Shown piece by piece: positions 9,206 through 18,533 of a stretch of 64,000 nucleotides of DNA. Every line of letters starts with the position of its first letter. Positions within the stretch are counted from its first letter, which is position 1. The stretch covers positions 124,001-188,000 of the forward strand of contig CAIVDS010000026.1 in the NCBI GenBank assembly GCA_903904685.1. The letters are read 5' to 3'. A model generated the notes under the pieces. That model saw nothing but the letters and a program-made list of their open reading frames with translations, was not told the origin of the DNA and ran no database searches. This DNA comes from an uncultured Verrucomicrobiota bacterium. GTDB taxonomy: Bacteria > Verrucomicrobiota > Verrucomicrobiia > Opitutales > Opitutaceae. The position numbers and the translations under genes are program-made.

Positions 9206-9691
9206 TCAGGGCAGCGTGGTCTCGGCGACTTTCTTCGATTGCGCGGCGCGGAAGTTGTCCACCGCTTTTTTAATATTGGCATCGCCGAGAGCGAGAATGG
9301 CCGCGGCAAAAAGCGCCGCGTTGATTGCACCGGGTTTGCCGATCGCAAGAGTCGCCACCGGTATGCCACCCGGCATCTGCACCATCGAGAGCAGCGAATC
9401 CATGCCCTTGAGCGAAGCCGACTCCATCGGCACTCCGAGCACGGGCAAAGGCGTGAGCGCAGCCGCCACGCCCGCAAGGTGCGCCGCGCCGCCCGCCGCC
9501 GCGATGACCACCTTCAGCCCGCGCGCCTCGGCACTTGAACACCATTCAAACGCAAGATGCGGCGTGCGGTGCGCACTGATGACACGTTTTTCAAGGGCAA
9601 TGCCGAGTTGCTCGAGCGTCTGTGCGCAATGCTGCATCGTCTCCCAGTCCGAGGAACTGCCCATGATGATACCGACAAGTGGTTTTGCCAT
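9206..9691 (-). CDS. purE: N5-carboxyaminoimidazole ribonucleotide mutase
   Basis: A 161-residue enzyme of purine synthesis that converts N5-CAIR to CAIR. The N-terminal [13 protein letters not shown] (residues 7-19), RVISAHRTP with the catalytic His, and [16 protein letters not shown] are the family signature; [17 protein letters not shown] and [13 protein letters not shown] follow. The start is the ATG at 9691 because conservation begins there. It converges on the glycosidase gene with a 5-base gap. No purK is adjacent. Confidence 0.95.
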   Translation of the reverse strand: MAKPLVGIIMGSSSDWETMQHCAQTLEQLGIALEKRVISAHRTPHLAFEWCSSAEARGLKVVIAAAGGAAHLAGVAAALTPLPVLGVPMESASLKGMDSLLSMVQMPGGIPVATLAIGKPGAINAALFAAAILALGDANIKKAVDNFRAAQSKKVAETTLP

Positions 9692-9822
9692 AGACCCGTA
9701 GCCATAAGCAAAGTACGGCCCCCTCGGCAAACTGGAAACAACCGCGAAGACACGTTTTCACGGTGACATCATGTTCCACACCGTTTATGCGTGATCCCGA
9801 TAAAACCCTTCCCTCCATAACG

Positions 9823-10212
9823 ATGAAAACCCGCCTGTTTATCCCCGTCCTGTTTGCCACGGCCACCCTCCTCGCCGTCACCGGCTGCAGCACCGTCAAC
9901 TTGGATTCTACCGGAGAAACCCAAGCCGTTTACAACCTCGGCCAGTTTGAAATGCTGATGAACTCCACCGCGCCCGCGGTTTACGGCGCGACCCAAAAGG
10001 CGCTCAAGGATCTCGACCTCTTCCAGATCAAGGCAAAGCTCAACACCTACGATGCGGAGATTCAGGCCCGCGCTCGCAATGACCAGAAGATATCCATCTC
10101 CATCGCGGAGATCAACAGCCGCCAGACAATGTTGAAAATTCGCTGGGGCACGACCGGGAGCAAGGTCAACTCGCGGGCCCTTTACGAGGCCATCGAAAAA
10201 AATCTGAAGTAA
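9823..10212 (+). CDS. DUF3568-like lipoprotein
   Basis: A 129-residue exported lipoprotein. The signal peptide ends in the lipobox VTGC with the lipidated Cys at residue 22. The mature part (YNLGQFEMLMNSTAPAVYGATQKALKDL, then a basic beta-rich segment ISISIAEINSRQTMLKIRWG) resembles DUF3568 proteins of the Verrucomicrobiota, whose function is unknown. The next residue after Cys is Ser, which favours outer-membrane sorting. The start at 9823 is set by the signal peptide. Confidence 0.75.
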   Translation: MKTRLFIPVLFATATLLAVTGCSTVNLDSTGETQAVYNLGQFEMLMNSTAPAVYGATQKALKDLDLFQIKAKLNTYDAEIQARARNDQKISISIAEINSRQTMLKIRWGTTGSKVNSRALYEAIEKNLK

Positions 10213-10237
10213 ATACCGAAGGTCCGCGGCACCGGAT

Positions 10238-10274
10238 AAAAAAGAGCAGGACGGGCCCCATGGCCCGTCCTGCT
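10238..10274 (-). terminator. Strong rho-independent terminator after pckG
   Basis: A 13-bp perfect stem (10245-10257 with 10262-10274, agcaggacgggcc) with a 4-base loop is followed on the minus strand by a six-T run. It lies between convergent pckG and the lipoprotein gene. On the plus strand no T-run follows, so it mainly serves pckG. Confidence 0.85.
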
Positions 10275-10334
10275 GCGTTCGTCCAAAAACGCACACGCCC
10301 CACTTGACGTGTGCGAAGCGTAGGTTGCCTCCCG

Positions 10335-12161
10335 TTACAGGCGGCAGATCAGAAGCTCTCGCTCGTAGATGAGTTCCTTGGGCAGATGGTCGTGCAGCTC
10401 GATGAAGAGCTCTTCGTGGCCGATGACCTCCGTGCGCCAAGCGGCGCGATCCACCGTCTGCAAGGCATCAAACTGTTCGCGGGGAAACGTGCTGCCGGTC
10501 CAGTCGATGTCATCGTAGCGGGGCTGCCAGCCGATGGGGGTCTCCTTGGCGACCGACCGGCCGCGGGCGCGGTCGACGATCCACTTGAGGATGCGCATAT
10601 TGTCACCAAAGCCCGGCCAGATGAACTTACCCTCGGCGTCTTTCCGGAACCAGTTCACGTGGAAAATGCGCGGCGTTTCGCTGAGCGTCTTCTGCATCAT
10701 GATCCAGTGACGGAAATAGTCGCCCATGTGGTAGCCGCAGAACGGCAGCATGGCGAACGGATCGCGACGGACTTTGCCAATCGTGCCGGCGGCGGCGGCC
10801 GTCATCTCGGAGCCCATGGTGGCGCCGGTGTAAACACCCGCGCTCCAGTTGAAGGCCTGATAGACAAGCGGCATGGTGGTGGCGCGGCGGCCGCCAAAGA
10901 TGATCGCGCTGATGGGCACGCCGTTCGGATTTTCCCAGGCCGGATCGATGGTCGGGCACTGCGAGGCGGGGGCGGTGAAGCGGGCGTTGGGATGCGCGGC
11001 CTTGGCTCCGGTGGACTTGGCGATCTCGGGCGTCCATTTGTTGCCCTGCCAGTCGATGAGTTCGGCGGGCGGCTTGTCTGTCATGCCTTCCCACCAAACG
11101 CCACCCTCGGGGGTAAGGCCGACGTTGGTGAAGATGGTGTTCTTCGAAAGCGAGACCATCGCGTTGGGGTTAGTCTTGTTCGACGTGCCGGGAGCGACGC
11201 CGAAGAAACCGGCCTCGGGGTTGATCGCATGCAGACGGCCACTGGCATCGGGCTTGATCCACGCGATGTCATCGCCGACGGTCCACACTTTCCAGCCTTT
11301 GGCGAGCATCGGTGCGGGCGGGATAAGCATGGCGAAGTTGGTCTTGCCACAGGCGGAGGGGAAGGCGGCAGCGACATAGGTCTTCTCGCCCTTGGGGTCT
11401 TCGACGCCGAGGATGAGCATGTGCTCGGCCATCCAACCCTCGTCGCGCGCCATGTTGGTGGCAATACGGAGAGCGAAGCACTTTTTGCCGAGGAGGGCGT
11501 TGCCGCCATATCCGGAGCCGAAGGACCAGATTTCGCGGGTTTCCGGAAAATGAACGATGTATTTTTCCTTGTTGCAGGGCCAGACGACATCTTTGGCCCC
11601 CGGAGCAAGCGGAGCGCCGACGGAATGCACGCAAGGCACGACCCGCTTTTCGTCTTTATCGATCTCCTTGAAGACCGGTAGGCCGATGCGCGCCATGATA
11701 CGCATGTTGACCACGACATAGGGCGAATCGGTGATTTCCACACCGATCTGCGAGATGGGAGAACCTATAGGTCCCATGCTGTAAGGCAGCACATACATCG
11801 TGCGGCCGGCCATACAGCCAGCGAAAATCTCCTTCAGTTTCTTCCGCATCTGGAAGGGCTCGACCCAGTTGTTGGTCGGACCAGCGTTGTCCTTGGACAA
11901 CGAGCAGATGTAGGTGCGGTCCTCGACGCGAGCCACATCGCTCGCATCAGAACGGGCGTAGTAGCAGCCGGGCCAGAGCTTTTCGTTAAGCTTTGTGAAC
12001 GTGCCGGCCTCGACCATCTGTGCGCAAAGAGCGTCGTTTTCCTTCTGGGAACCATCGACCCAGTGAATCGTGGCAGGCTTGGTAAGCTCAGCTATTTTTT
12101 CAACCCACTTAAGGAGGTTGGGATTGCTGCAAAGCGGCTTGGAGGACGTGCGGGTTTTCAT
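10335..12161 (-). CDS. pckG: Phosphoenolpyruvate carboxykinase (GTP)
   Basis: A 608-residue GTP-dependent PEPCK linking oxaloacetate and PEP. The P-loop with its reactive cysteine is [13 protein letters not shown], and the Mn/GTP-site region [10 protein letters not shown] follows. Other landmarks are [25 protein letters not shown] and [13 protein letters not shown]. The length fits the family (about 600). The frame extends 28 codons further upstream but conservation begins at [10 protein letters not shown], so the ATG at 12161 is used. It is monocistronic with a strong terminator. A second, unrelated-looking candidate PEPCK (29468-32902) sits in the same window. Confidence 0.96.
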   Translation of the reverse strand: MKTRTSSKPLCSNPNLLKWVEKIAELTKPATIHWVDGSQKENDALCAQMVEAGTFTKLNEKLWPGCYYARSDASDVARVEDRTYICSLSKDNAGPTNNWVEPFQMRKKLKEIFAGCMAGRTMYVLPYSMGPIGSPISQIGVEITDSPYVVVNMRIMARIGLPVFKEIDKDEKRVVPCVHSVGAPLAPGAKDVVWPCNKEKYIVHFPETREIWSFGSGYGGNALLGKKCFALRIATNMARDEGWMAEHMLILGVEDPKGEKTYVAAAFPSACGKTNFAMLIPPAPMLAKGWKVWTVGDDIAWIKPDASGRLHAINPEAGFFGVAPGTSNKTNPNAMVSLSKNTIFTNVGLTPEGGVWWEGMTDKPPAELIDWQGNKWTPEIAKSTGAKAAHPNARFTAPASQCPTIDPAWENPNGVPISAIIFGGRRATTMPLVYQAFNWSAGVYTGATMGSEMTAAAAGTIGKVRRDPFAMLPFCGYHMGDYFRHWIMMQKTLSETPRIFHVNWFRKDAEGKFIWPGFGDNMRILKWIVDRARGRSVAKETPIGWQPRYDDIDWTGSTFPREQFDALQTVDRAAWRTEVIGHEELFIELHDHLPKELIYERELLICRL

Positions 12162-12324
12162 GATAGAAACGAATTGAACCGACGAATCCAAGTAAACCGC
12201 AAATGGACCCGCGATGCTCCGCATGAACTGCGCATACCTGCGCAAAAATTGCCGGTAAAAAACTTATCATCAATGCTAATTCACCGTGAACATTAAACCC
12301 GTCCGCACTTATTCACAGCGGCGC

Positions 12325-13239
12325 TCAAGTCATGGGGCGTGCGGGCTCGATATGCACGGAAACATCGGTGATGTGCAGCTCGGAAGAAACCAGCACGTCC
12401 TTCACCGCATGCGCAATTTCATGCCCTTGGTAAACACTCATTTCGGGATGCACCACCACATGGATGTCCACGAGATAAGTAAGCCCGCTCTTGCGCACAC
12501 GGCATTTGTCGAGACCGAGCACACCCTCGACGCCCAGCGCGAGGACGCGAACCTCGTTCTCAAACGCCAGCGGCACGGCGGTGTCCATCACATCGGCAAG
12601 GGCGCGGTTGAAAATATGCACGCCGTTGAAAACGATCACCAAGCAGGCGAGCAGCGCAGCCCAAGAATCCGCGCCAATGAAATCTTTTCCGCCAACCACC
12701 ACGAGCGCGATACCCACAAACGCCGCCGCCGAGGTGATCGCGTCGGCGTAATGGTGCCACGCCTCCGCGCCCAGCGCCGTGCTCCCCTCGGCCTCGCCCG
12801 CGCGGTGCACCCGGCGGGAAAACCAGTATTTCACCGTCACGATGAAGGCGAGCAGCGGCAGCGTGGCCCAGTGAGGAGTTTGATGAGGCGCAAGGATCTC
12901 GCGCACCGCATGCACCCCGATCCAGGCGGCGGCGGCAAAAATAAACAACGCCACCATCAGCGCCGCGAGCGGCTCGGCCTTGCCGTGTCCGTAGGGATGG
13001 TTCTGGTCGGGCGGCTGCGCGGCCACGCGAAAACCCGCCCACACCAGCGCGGATGAAAACACGTCCAGCAGCGACTCCATGCCGTCGGCGATGAGCGCAT
13101 AGGTGTGGCCAAAAATTCCGCCCGCAAACTTCATCGCCGCCAGCAGCAGATTCAACCCGATGCCCCGCAAGACCAGTTGAGCGCTTTCACGCGCACGACG
13201 CTGCGTCTCTCCGTATGATGATGAATGGTGGAAGTTCAT
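12325..13239 (-). CDS. Cation diffusion facilitator (CDF) family metal transporter
   Basis: A 304-residue inner-membrane metal/proton antiporter that exports divalent cations such as Zn or Fe. Six hydrophobic segments can be traced. The TM2 site reads ALIADGMESLLDVF, where Glu replaces the first Asp of the usual DxxxD. The TM5 site reads WHHYADAITSAA with the expected His/Asp set. The His-rich loop PPDQNHPYGHGKAE follows TM2, as in CDFs. The C-terminal cytosolic domain includes DIHVVVHPEMSVYQGHEIAHAV. The start at 13239 (MNFHHSSSYGETQ) is preferred to longer forms. The metal cannot be stated. Confidence 0.9.
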   Translation of the reverse strand: MNFHHSSSYGETQRRARESAQLVLRGIGLNLLLAAMKFAGGIFGHTYALIADGMESLLDVFSSALVWAGFRVAAQPPDQNHPYGHGKAEPLAALMVALFIFAAAAWIGVHAVREILAPHQTPHWATLPLLAFIVTVKYWFSRRVHRAGEAEGSTALGAEAWHHYADAITSAAAFVGIALVVVGGKDFIGADSWAALLACLVIVFNGVHIFNRALADVMDTAVPLAFENEVRVLALGVEGVLGLDKCRVRKSGLTYLVDIHVVVHPEMSVYQGHEIAHAVKDVLVSSELHITDVSVHIEPARPMT

Positions 13240-13391
13240 AAACCTGAACAACGCATGCCATTTCACCCCTTGCGGCGAAGCAAGGCGTTTAGCTTTCCCT
13301 AAGAAACTTGCCCCATCCTCGATGGTACCGCGCGTCGCGGGCTTGTGCCTTTTATAAAACTGTCGGAGATTCGCCGGGTTCGTCTTTTGCC

Positions 13392-15173
13392 ATGCCAATC
13401 CCCGCCGCTCCCGCCGACCCGCACGTCTTCCGCCGCCATCTATGGCCGCTCCTTTGGCGTAACCGCTGGCCGGTGCTTGTCGCCATCGCCCTCGTGGGTC
13501 TCTCCGGATTCGCGGCGACCATACAAAGCGTCTACCCTAAATGGCTGTTCTCCACGGTGCTTGAGCCTAAGGGCATCGACACCGCCGAGCGCTGGCATCG
13601 GCTTGCCCTGCTGATCGGCGGCTACCTCGTCATCACGGTTTTCCTGAGGATGATCGCCTGGCACGCCGGCTACCGCCTCTTCACCCGGGCCCGCGAACGC
13701 ATCATCATCGCCCTGCGCGGGCAATTCTTCCGCCACGTAAACCATCTCTGCGTGCGTTTTCACGGCCAGCACCACTCCGGCGAACTCTTCAGCTACCTCT
13801 TCGGCACGCCGCTCGCCAGCATGATGCAGTTCTTCCAGCACACCTCCATGATGACGCCAGGCTCGATCGTGTCGCTCATCTCGACGCTGGTGCTCTTCTG
13901 GCGATGGGACCGCCCCATTGCCGGATGCCTGCTTCTCCTCTGCGGCCTGAGCATCTGGATGATGTTTCACGCCAAGCGCCGTGTTCAAAAAATCCACCGC
14001 GACTACCAAAAGACCGAGGGCGACGTCAGCGGTCGCGTCAGCGACCTCCTCCGCGGCAACAAGGCCGTGAAGCTGCACTCGATGGAGTCGCAAATCGCGC
14101 ATGACTTCGAGCAGCAGGCCGATCTCATCGCCCGCAAGGCCTACGAACGCGACGTCCGCAGCCACGTCGAGTGGATGAAACAGGAAACGCTTTCTTACAT
14201 CGGCTATTCCCTCCTGCTCGGTGTCGCCACCTGGCGCTACCTCGGGGGCAGCATCGACCTCGGCACGGTGGCGGCCTGCCTCACCGCCTATGCCGGCCTC
14301 AACGGACCATTGCAGGGCATCTTTCAAACCCTCACGCTCTGGGGCGGAGCGATGGTTTCCCTTGAGCGCATCGGCAGCGTGCTCGACACCGCCAGCACCA
14401 CGCCCGACCCCGCCGGGAAACCCATCCCTAGCCCCGGCCGGGGCGAGATCCGTTTCGAACATGTCAGTTTCCGCTACGAGGAGGCCGGCCTCCCCGTCGT
14501 GCAAAACCTCGACATCGTCATTCCCTACGGCCAGCGCATCGCGGTCGTCGGTCCCAGCGGCGCCGGCAAGAGCACACTCCTCCAACTCCTCCTCCGCCTT
14601 TACGATCCCGCCGAAGGAGCGGTGCGCATCGCAGGCACCGATATACGCCAGCTCCACGGACGCGACCTGCGCCGGCTCTTCGGCGTCGTGCCGCAAGATC
14701 CATTCATCTTCAGCACCAACCTGCGCGACAACCTCCGCCTCGCCCGGCCGGACGCCAACGACGCCGAGATCCGGCTCGCCTGCGAGAAGGCCAACGCCTG
14801 GGAATTCATCGCACGTCTTCCCGAGGGGCTCTCAACCCCCGTTGGCGAAAGTGGCGCCACTCTTTCAGGCGGTCAGCGCCAGCGTCTCGCCATCGCGCGC
14901 GCCTTCCTTGCCGACCCGCCCTACTTCGTCTTCGACGAGGCCACCAGCGCGCTCGATACACTCAGCGAGCAGCTCATCCAGGATGCCATCGAAAAAAACC
15001 TCACTGGCCGCACTGCCTTTTTCGTCGCCCACCGTCTCTCCACCGTTAAAAATTGCGACCGCATCCTCGTGATGAACGGCGGCATGGTCGTTCAAGATGG
15101 CGACTACGCTACGCTCGTCGCCCGGCCCGGCCTTTTCCGCGAACTCGTCCAAGGACAGCAGCTCCACAGCTGA
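13392..15173 (+). CDS. ABC exporter, fused permease-ATPase (MsbA/multidrug type)
   Basis: A 593-residue half-transporter. The N-terminal ~310 residues form a six-helix permease (first helix WPVLVAIALVGLSGFAATIQ). The C-terminal ATPase has Walker A GPSGAGKST, Q-loop VVPQDPF, signature LSGGQRQRLAIARAF and Walker B YFVFDEATSALD, ending with H-loop VAHRLSTV. It would work as a homodimer exporting lipid or drug-like substrates. The ATG at 13392 is chosen because TM1 begins about 25 residues later. It is divergent from the CDF gene. Confidence 0.92.
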   Translation: MPIPAAPADPHVFRRHLWPLLWRNRWPVLVAIALVGLSGFAATIQSVYPKWLFSTVLEPKGIDTAERWHRLALLIGGYLVITVFLRMIAWHAGYRLFTRARERIIIALRGQFFRHVNHLCVRFHGQHHSGELFSYLFGTPLASMMQFFQHTSMMTPGSIVSLISTLVLFWRWDRPIAGCLLLLCGLSIWMMFHAKRRVQKIHRDYQKTEGDVSGRVSDLLRGNKAVKLHSMESQIAHDFEQQADLIARKAYERDVRSHVEWMKQETLSYIGYSLLLGVATWRYLGGSIDLGTVAACLTAYAGLNGPLQGIFQTLTLWGGAMVSLERIGSVLDTASTTPDPAGKPIPSPGRGEIRFEHVSFRYEEAGLPVVQNLDIVIPYGQRIAVVGPSGAGKSTLLQLLLRLYDPAEGAVRIAGTDIRQLHGRDLRRLFGVVPQDPFIFSTNLRDNLRLARPDANDAEIRLACEKANAWEFIARLPEGLSTPVGESGATLSGGQRQRLAIARAFLADPPYFVFDEATSALDTLSEQLIQDAIEKNLTGRTAFFVAHRLSTVKNCDRILVMNGGMVVQDGDYATLVARPGLFRELVQGQQLHS

Positions 15174-15226
15174 TCCGCCGCGATTGACCCCGTCCCGTCG
15201 CATCCGTATCGTGCAACTCGCCTACC

Positions 15227-15682
15227 ATGGCATCCACCAACATCACCATCGGCACCGATCCCGTTAAACAGTTCTCCGTCTTCGCGGAGAATCGTGTTGG
15301 ACGCCTCTACGATCTCACTTCGTTGCTCAAAAACAACAACGTCCACGTCATGGCGCTCACGGTCCTCGACACGACGGACAGCTCCATCCTGCGCCTGATC
15401 GTCGACGACCCCGACAAGGCCCGTGAGCTGATGATCAACAATGATTTTCCCTACACCGAGGTCGATGTGCTCGCCGTGGAGATCAACGACGAAAGCGATC
15501 TGAAGGATGTGCTCGCCGCGCTGCTCGAGGCCGAGATCAATATTCACTACGTCTATAGCTTCATCAAACGCCCCGAGGGAAAATCCGCGCTGGTGTTCAA
15601 CATCGAGGATGCCGACGTGGCCTCACAGTCGCTGAACAGCCGCGGCTTCAAGACGCTCACCCAGCGCGACATTTCGCGCTGA
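15227..15682 (+). CDS. Tandem ACT-domain protein
   Basis: A 151-residue cytosolic protein made of two ACT modules. The first runs QFSVFAENRVGRLYDLTSLL...ILRLIVDD and the second starts at about VDVLAVEINDES, with a third beta-alpha part IHYVYSFIKRPEGKSALVFNI. ACT modules bind amino acids and regulate metabolism; with no fused enzyme this one may act as a stand-alone sensor. The ligand is unknown. It stands alone after the ABC exporter gene (53-base gap) and ends in a bidirectional terminator. Confidence 0.85.
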   Translation: MASTNITIGTDPVKQFSVFAENRVGRLYDLTSLLKNNNVHVMALTVLDTTDSSILRLIVDDPDKARELMINNDFPYTEVDVLAVEINDESDLKDVLAALLEAEINIHYVYSFIKRPEGKSALVFNIEDADVASQSLNSRGFKTLTQRDISR

Positions 15683-15692
15683 GTTGCGGTTG

Positions 15693-15723
15693 AAAAAATC
15701 AACCCGCCTTGGCGGATTTTTTC
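15693..15723. terminator. Bidirectional terminator overlapping the stop of the opposite gene
   Basis: The core stem is ccgcc (15704-15708) and ggcgg (15711-15715), flanked by aaaaaat on the left and atttttt on the right. It can end transcription of the ACT gene (plus) and of the three-repeat gene (minus). The stop codon (15699-15701) and last codons of the minus gene lie inside it. Confidence 0.7.
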
Positions 15724-17357
15724 GAACGGGGTTTTCCGGCCGGTTTTTTGGCGGCGGACTTTGCCGCCTTGGCATTGAGCCACACGGAGCCGTCCTTGGA
15801 ATTTTTGTTCAACCAGAAGACCTCGCCCTCATGTTCGACGAACGCGGGCTTGTCGGCCTCGGTCGCCGGCAAGGCCAGACCGAGCCCCGTGAGCACGGAG
15901 AGAAATTCCTGATGATCTTTTCCCAACGTGCGCGAAAGATTACCCGTCTCACCGGAAACTCCGCTACCCTTCTTGTTGGGTTTTAAGAGAAGGCGCACGG
16001 CGGCAATGGGCGACGCCGTTTCTGATTTCTGATCTTGGCTTTCCGCCACCGGTGTTGGTGCAGCCACTACGGGCGCGGTCCCTCCCGCCGGAGTCGTTTC
16101 GCCTTCCGGTTTTTGCGCAACGGCCTCGTCACCATTGATCCAAATACCGCCACGGCTGTCTTTGTTCAGCCAATAAACATGGGCGCCAATAACGGTGGGC
16201 ACGGGGTTTTCGGCGGCGGTCGCGGGGACATTCAGACCGACGGCGGCGAGCGCCGTCACAAGATCGGCCTCGGTGCATTTAAAGGCGCGGGAAAGATAGG
16301 TTGTGCTGCCCGAGTAACCGGGACCGCGGCGATTGCGGCGCATCTGCGGACGGATGGCCGCCAGTAACTCCTCGCCCTGAGGCAGCGGACCGGCGGGAAT
16401 CTCGGAGCGCTGGCTGCCACCGGCGGGGTTCTCCGCATCCGCCGATGCGACGGGAGCGGCCGGAGACGCGGCGGCGGTCGCCTGCTGGGCGGCGCGCTGC
16501 GCTTCGCGTTCGGCGCGGCGTGCGGCGTGCTCGGCTTCGCGGGCGAGACGCTCCGCTTCGCGCCGGGCTTTCTCGGCCTGCTCGGCGGCGGCCTCCTCGG
16601 CGAGAACGGAGTTCACCGGATCCGCCGGATCAAGCTTCTTGGCGGCGATGACACGGAAGATGGGGCGCGGCTTTTCGCGGGTGTTGAGAAAGAGCTCGTT
16701 GCGGTTGTTAAGATTCAGCCAATACAGATCGCCCTCGAATTCGAGATACTCCGGCGGTGTGTCCTCGGACTCGGGCGGCACGAGCCCGCACTCCTTGAGG
16801 GCGGCGACGAGATCGGCCTCGGTCTGCTCCCAGCGTTTCGCGAGGAAAGTGATGCCGACCGCCTGCCCGGGTCCGCGCTGGTTTTTGCGGAGATGGGGTT
16901 TGATGGCTTCGAAGAGCGTAGGCAGATCGTCGTCGAGATTGTCCCAGTTGTCCCAATCCTCCCCCTCTTCGGGTGCGTCAGGATCGTCGTCGCGGGTGGT
17001 GTCGCGGAGTTTGCGAAATCCGTCCTCGGGTGCGGCGGTGTCGGTGACGAGGGAAGCTGATTTTTCGACGGCCAACTCAGTGGCGGCCACATTGCCTTGG
17101 AACTTGGCGGAAAACTCGGCGCAAAGTTTGTCGGCCTCGATTTTCGCGGCGGCGGCGGCGGCGCTCTCCAGCGTCCAGTCGCGCAACGTGGTGCGGCGGG
17201 CGATGCCGTTAAAAGCGAGCGGATTGGCGGGCATGGGCTGGAAGTTGACGATCTCCCACTCGTCCTTGCCGAGCTGGTTGAGATAGGATTCCAGCAGCGC
17301 GGGCGTGGCGAAACCATGAGGGCCGCTGGTGATGTGTTTGTATTCCCAAAGAGACAT
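15699..17357 (-). CDS. Orphan protein with three tandem ~80-residue repeats
   Basis: I do not recognise a named family. The 552 residues begin with a DUF4177-like module (MSLWEYKHIT...DEWEIVNFQP, 1-60). An acidic stretch (DDDPDAPEEGEDWD) follows, then three homologous repeats at about 148-226, 331-410 and 451-530. Each repeat starts with a [IR]xP-[HQN]-x-[RK](2)N-[QR]-[RK]G-[PS]G motif and ends with [YF]WLN and a second [WF].[WLI]N strand, suggesting a helix-turn plus beta-wing fold. Between repeats 1 and 2 lies an Ala/Glu/Arg-rich coiled coil (251-295). The tail is Lys/Ala-rich (SAAKKPAGKPRSKKSAKAG), resembling nucleic-acid-binding tails. Cytosolic; possible nucleic-acid binding is inference. 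Confidence 0.75.
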   Translation of the reverse strand: MSLWEYKHITSGPHGFATPALLESYLNQLGKDEWEIVNFQPMPANPLAFNGIARRTTLRDWTLESAAAAAAKIEADKLCAEFSAKFQGNVAATELAVEKSASLVTDTAAPEDGFRKLRDTTRDDDPDAPEEGEDWDNWDNLDDDLPTLFEAIKPHLRKNQRGPGQAVGITFLAKRWEQTEADLVAALKECGLVPPESEDTPPEYLEFEGDLYWLNLNNRNELFLNTREKPRPIFRVIAAKKLDPADPVNSVLAEEAAAEQAEKARREAERLAREAEHAARRAEREAQRAAQQATAAASPAAPVASADAENPAGGSQRSEIPAGPLPQGEELLAAIRPQMRRNRRGPGYSGSTTYLSRAFKCTEADLVTALAAVGLNVPATAAENPVPTVIGAHVYWLNKDSRGGIWINGDEAVAQKPEGETTPAGGTAPVVAAPTPVAESQDQKSETASPIAAVRLLLKPNKKGSGVSGETGNLSRTLGKDHQEFLSVLTGLGLALPATEADKPAFVEHEGEVFWLNKNSKDGSVWLNAKAAKSAAKKPAGKPRSKKSAKAG

Positions 17358-17562
17358 AAAAAGTGGTGTTGAGGGGTAGCGGGTTAACGCATCCCAAATG
17401 CCCCCCCGCTTGCCGAGCCTAATCTGACAGCCGCCGATGGGCGCGCAAAGAGGAATCGCCGGCGAGGGCTTTGTCATGCACGCTGCTCGAAGAAATCACC
17501 GGACAAGGAACATCTCCCGCAATCCGCTACTCGTAACCTCATCCAACGCGTCCACGTCATCC

Positions 17563-18531
17563 ATGAATATCCGCACGCCAAAAGACTGGGAACTGCCCGA
17601 GTCCGCCGTCACCGACGAGGCGATTTACCGCCTGCGGAACCGACGTGATTTTCTAAAAACCCTCGGCGTGGGTCTCACCGGGGCGGCCCTCGGCACGCGC
17701 GGATTGCTCGCCGCCGCCGCCGGTTTCCCCGACAAGGAAAATCCGCTCTACCCCGCCGCATCGCTCAAGCCCACCGCCTACAACTTCATCACGAGTTACA
17801 ATAATTTCTACGAGTTCGGCACCGGCAAGGATGACCCCGTCGTCTATGCCAACAAAGGCTGGAAGCCCGATCCGTGGACGGTGGAAATCGCCGGCCTCGT
17901 CCGCGCGCCCGCAAAATTCGCCGTCAACGATCTCGTCGCCAAACTCGGCGGCATCGAGCAACGCGTTTACCGCCACCGCTGCGTCGAGGCGTGGTCGATG
18001 GTCGTGCCGTGGGACGGCTTTCCGCTCGCCAAACTCGTCGCTCTCGCCGACCCGAAGCCGGAAGCAAAATTTCTCAAGTTCACTTCGTTTCTCGACCCAA
18101 AAAACGCCGTCGGCCAGCAGGACAGCCACTTCGGCTGGCCTTACGTCGAAGGCCTGCGCCTCGACGAGGCGACCAACGAACTCGCCTTCATCGCCACCGG
18201 CATCTACGGCAAGGCCATCCCCAACCAAAACGGCGCGCCGCTGCGTCTCGTCACGCCGTGGAAGTATGGCTTCAAGGGCATCAAATCCATCGTGAAAATC
18301 GAGTTCACCGACCGTGTCCCCTCCAACACCTGGCAGCGGCTCGCACCCGACGAATATGGCTTCTACGCCAACGTGAACCCGCAGGTGGATCACCCGCGCT
18401 GGTCGCAGTCCAGCGAACGCGTGATCGGCGGCGGCATCTTCGCAGGACGGCAGCCGACGCTCATGTTCAACGGCTACGAGAAACAGGTCGCTGCGCTCTA
18501 CAAGGGCCTCGATCTCACGCGGAATTTCTGA
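17563..18531 (+). CDS. msrP: Periplasmic methionine-sulfoxide reductase catalytic subunit (YedY)
   Basis: A 322-residue molybdopterin enzyme that repairs oxidised methionines in periplasmic proteins. The Tat signal has the twin arginine NRRDFLKTLGVGLTGAAL (about residues 28-45). The conserved YRHRCVEAWSMVVPW carries the Mo-ligand Cys; FYEFGTGKDDP and WKYGFKGIKSIVKIEF also match MsrP. The start at 17563 (MNIRTPKDWELPES) leaves a normal Tat leader. msrQ follows after 2 bases. Confidence 0.95.
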   Translation: MNIRTPKDWELPESAVTDEAIYRLRNRRDFLKTLGVGLTGAALGTRGLLAAAAGFPDKENPLYPAASLKPTAYNFITSYNNFYEFGTGKDDPVVYANKGWKPDPWTVEIAGLVRAPAKFAVNDLVAKLGGIEQRVYRHRCVEAWSMVVPWDGFPLAKLVALADPKPEAKFLKFTSFLDPKNAVGQQDSHFGWPYVEGLRLDEATNELAFIATGIYGKAIPNQNGAPLRLVTPWKYGFKGIKSIVKIEFTDRVPSNTWQRLAPDEYGFYANVNPQVDHPRWSQSSERVIGGGIFAGRQPTLMFNGYEKQVAALYKGLDLTRNF

Positions 18532-18533
18532 CC

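Noticed and set aside
12325-13398. Long CDF start at 13398
   Set aside because: The extra 53 residues lack homology and overlap the ABC exporter's promoter region.
17874-18533. Extension of the MsrQ frame into msrP
   Set aside because: It is out-of-frame shadow of msrP; the membrane protein begins at the GTG 18534.
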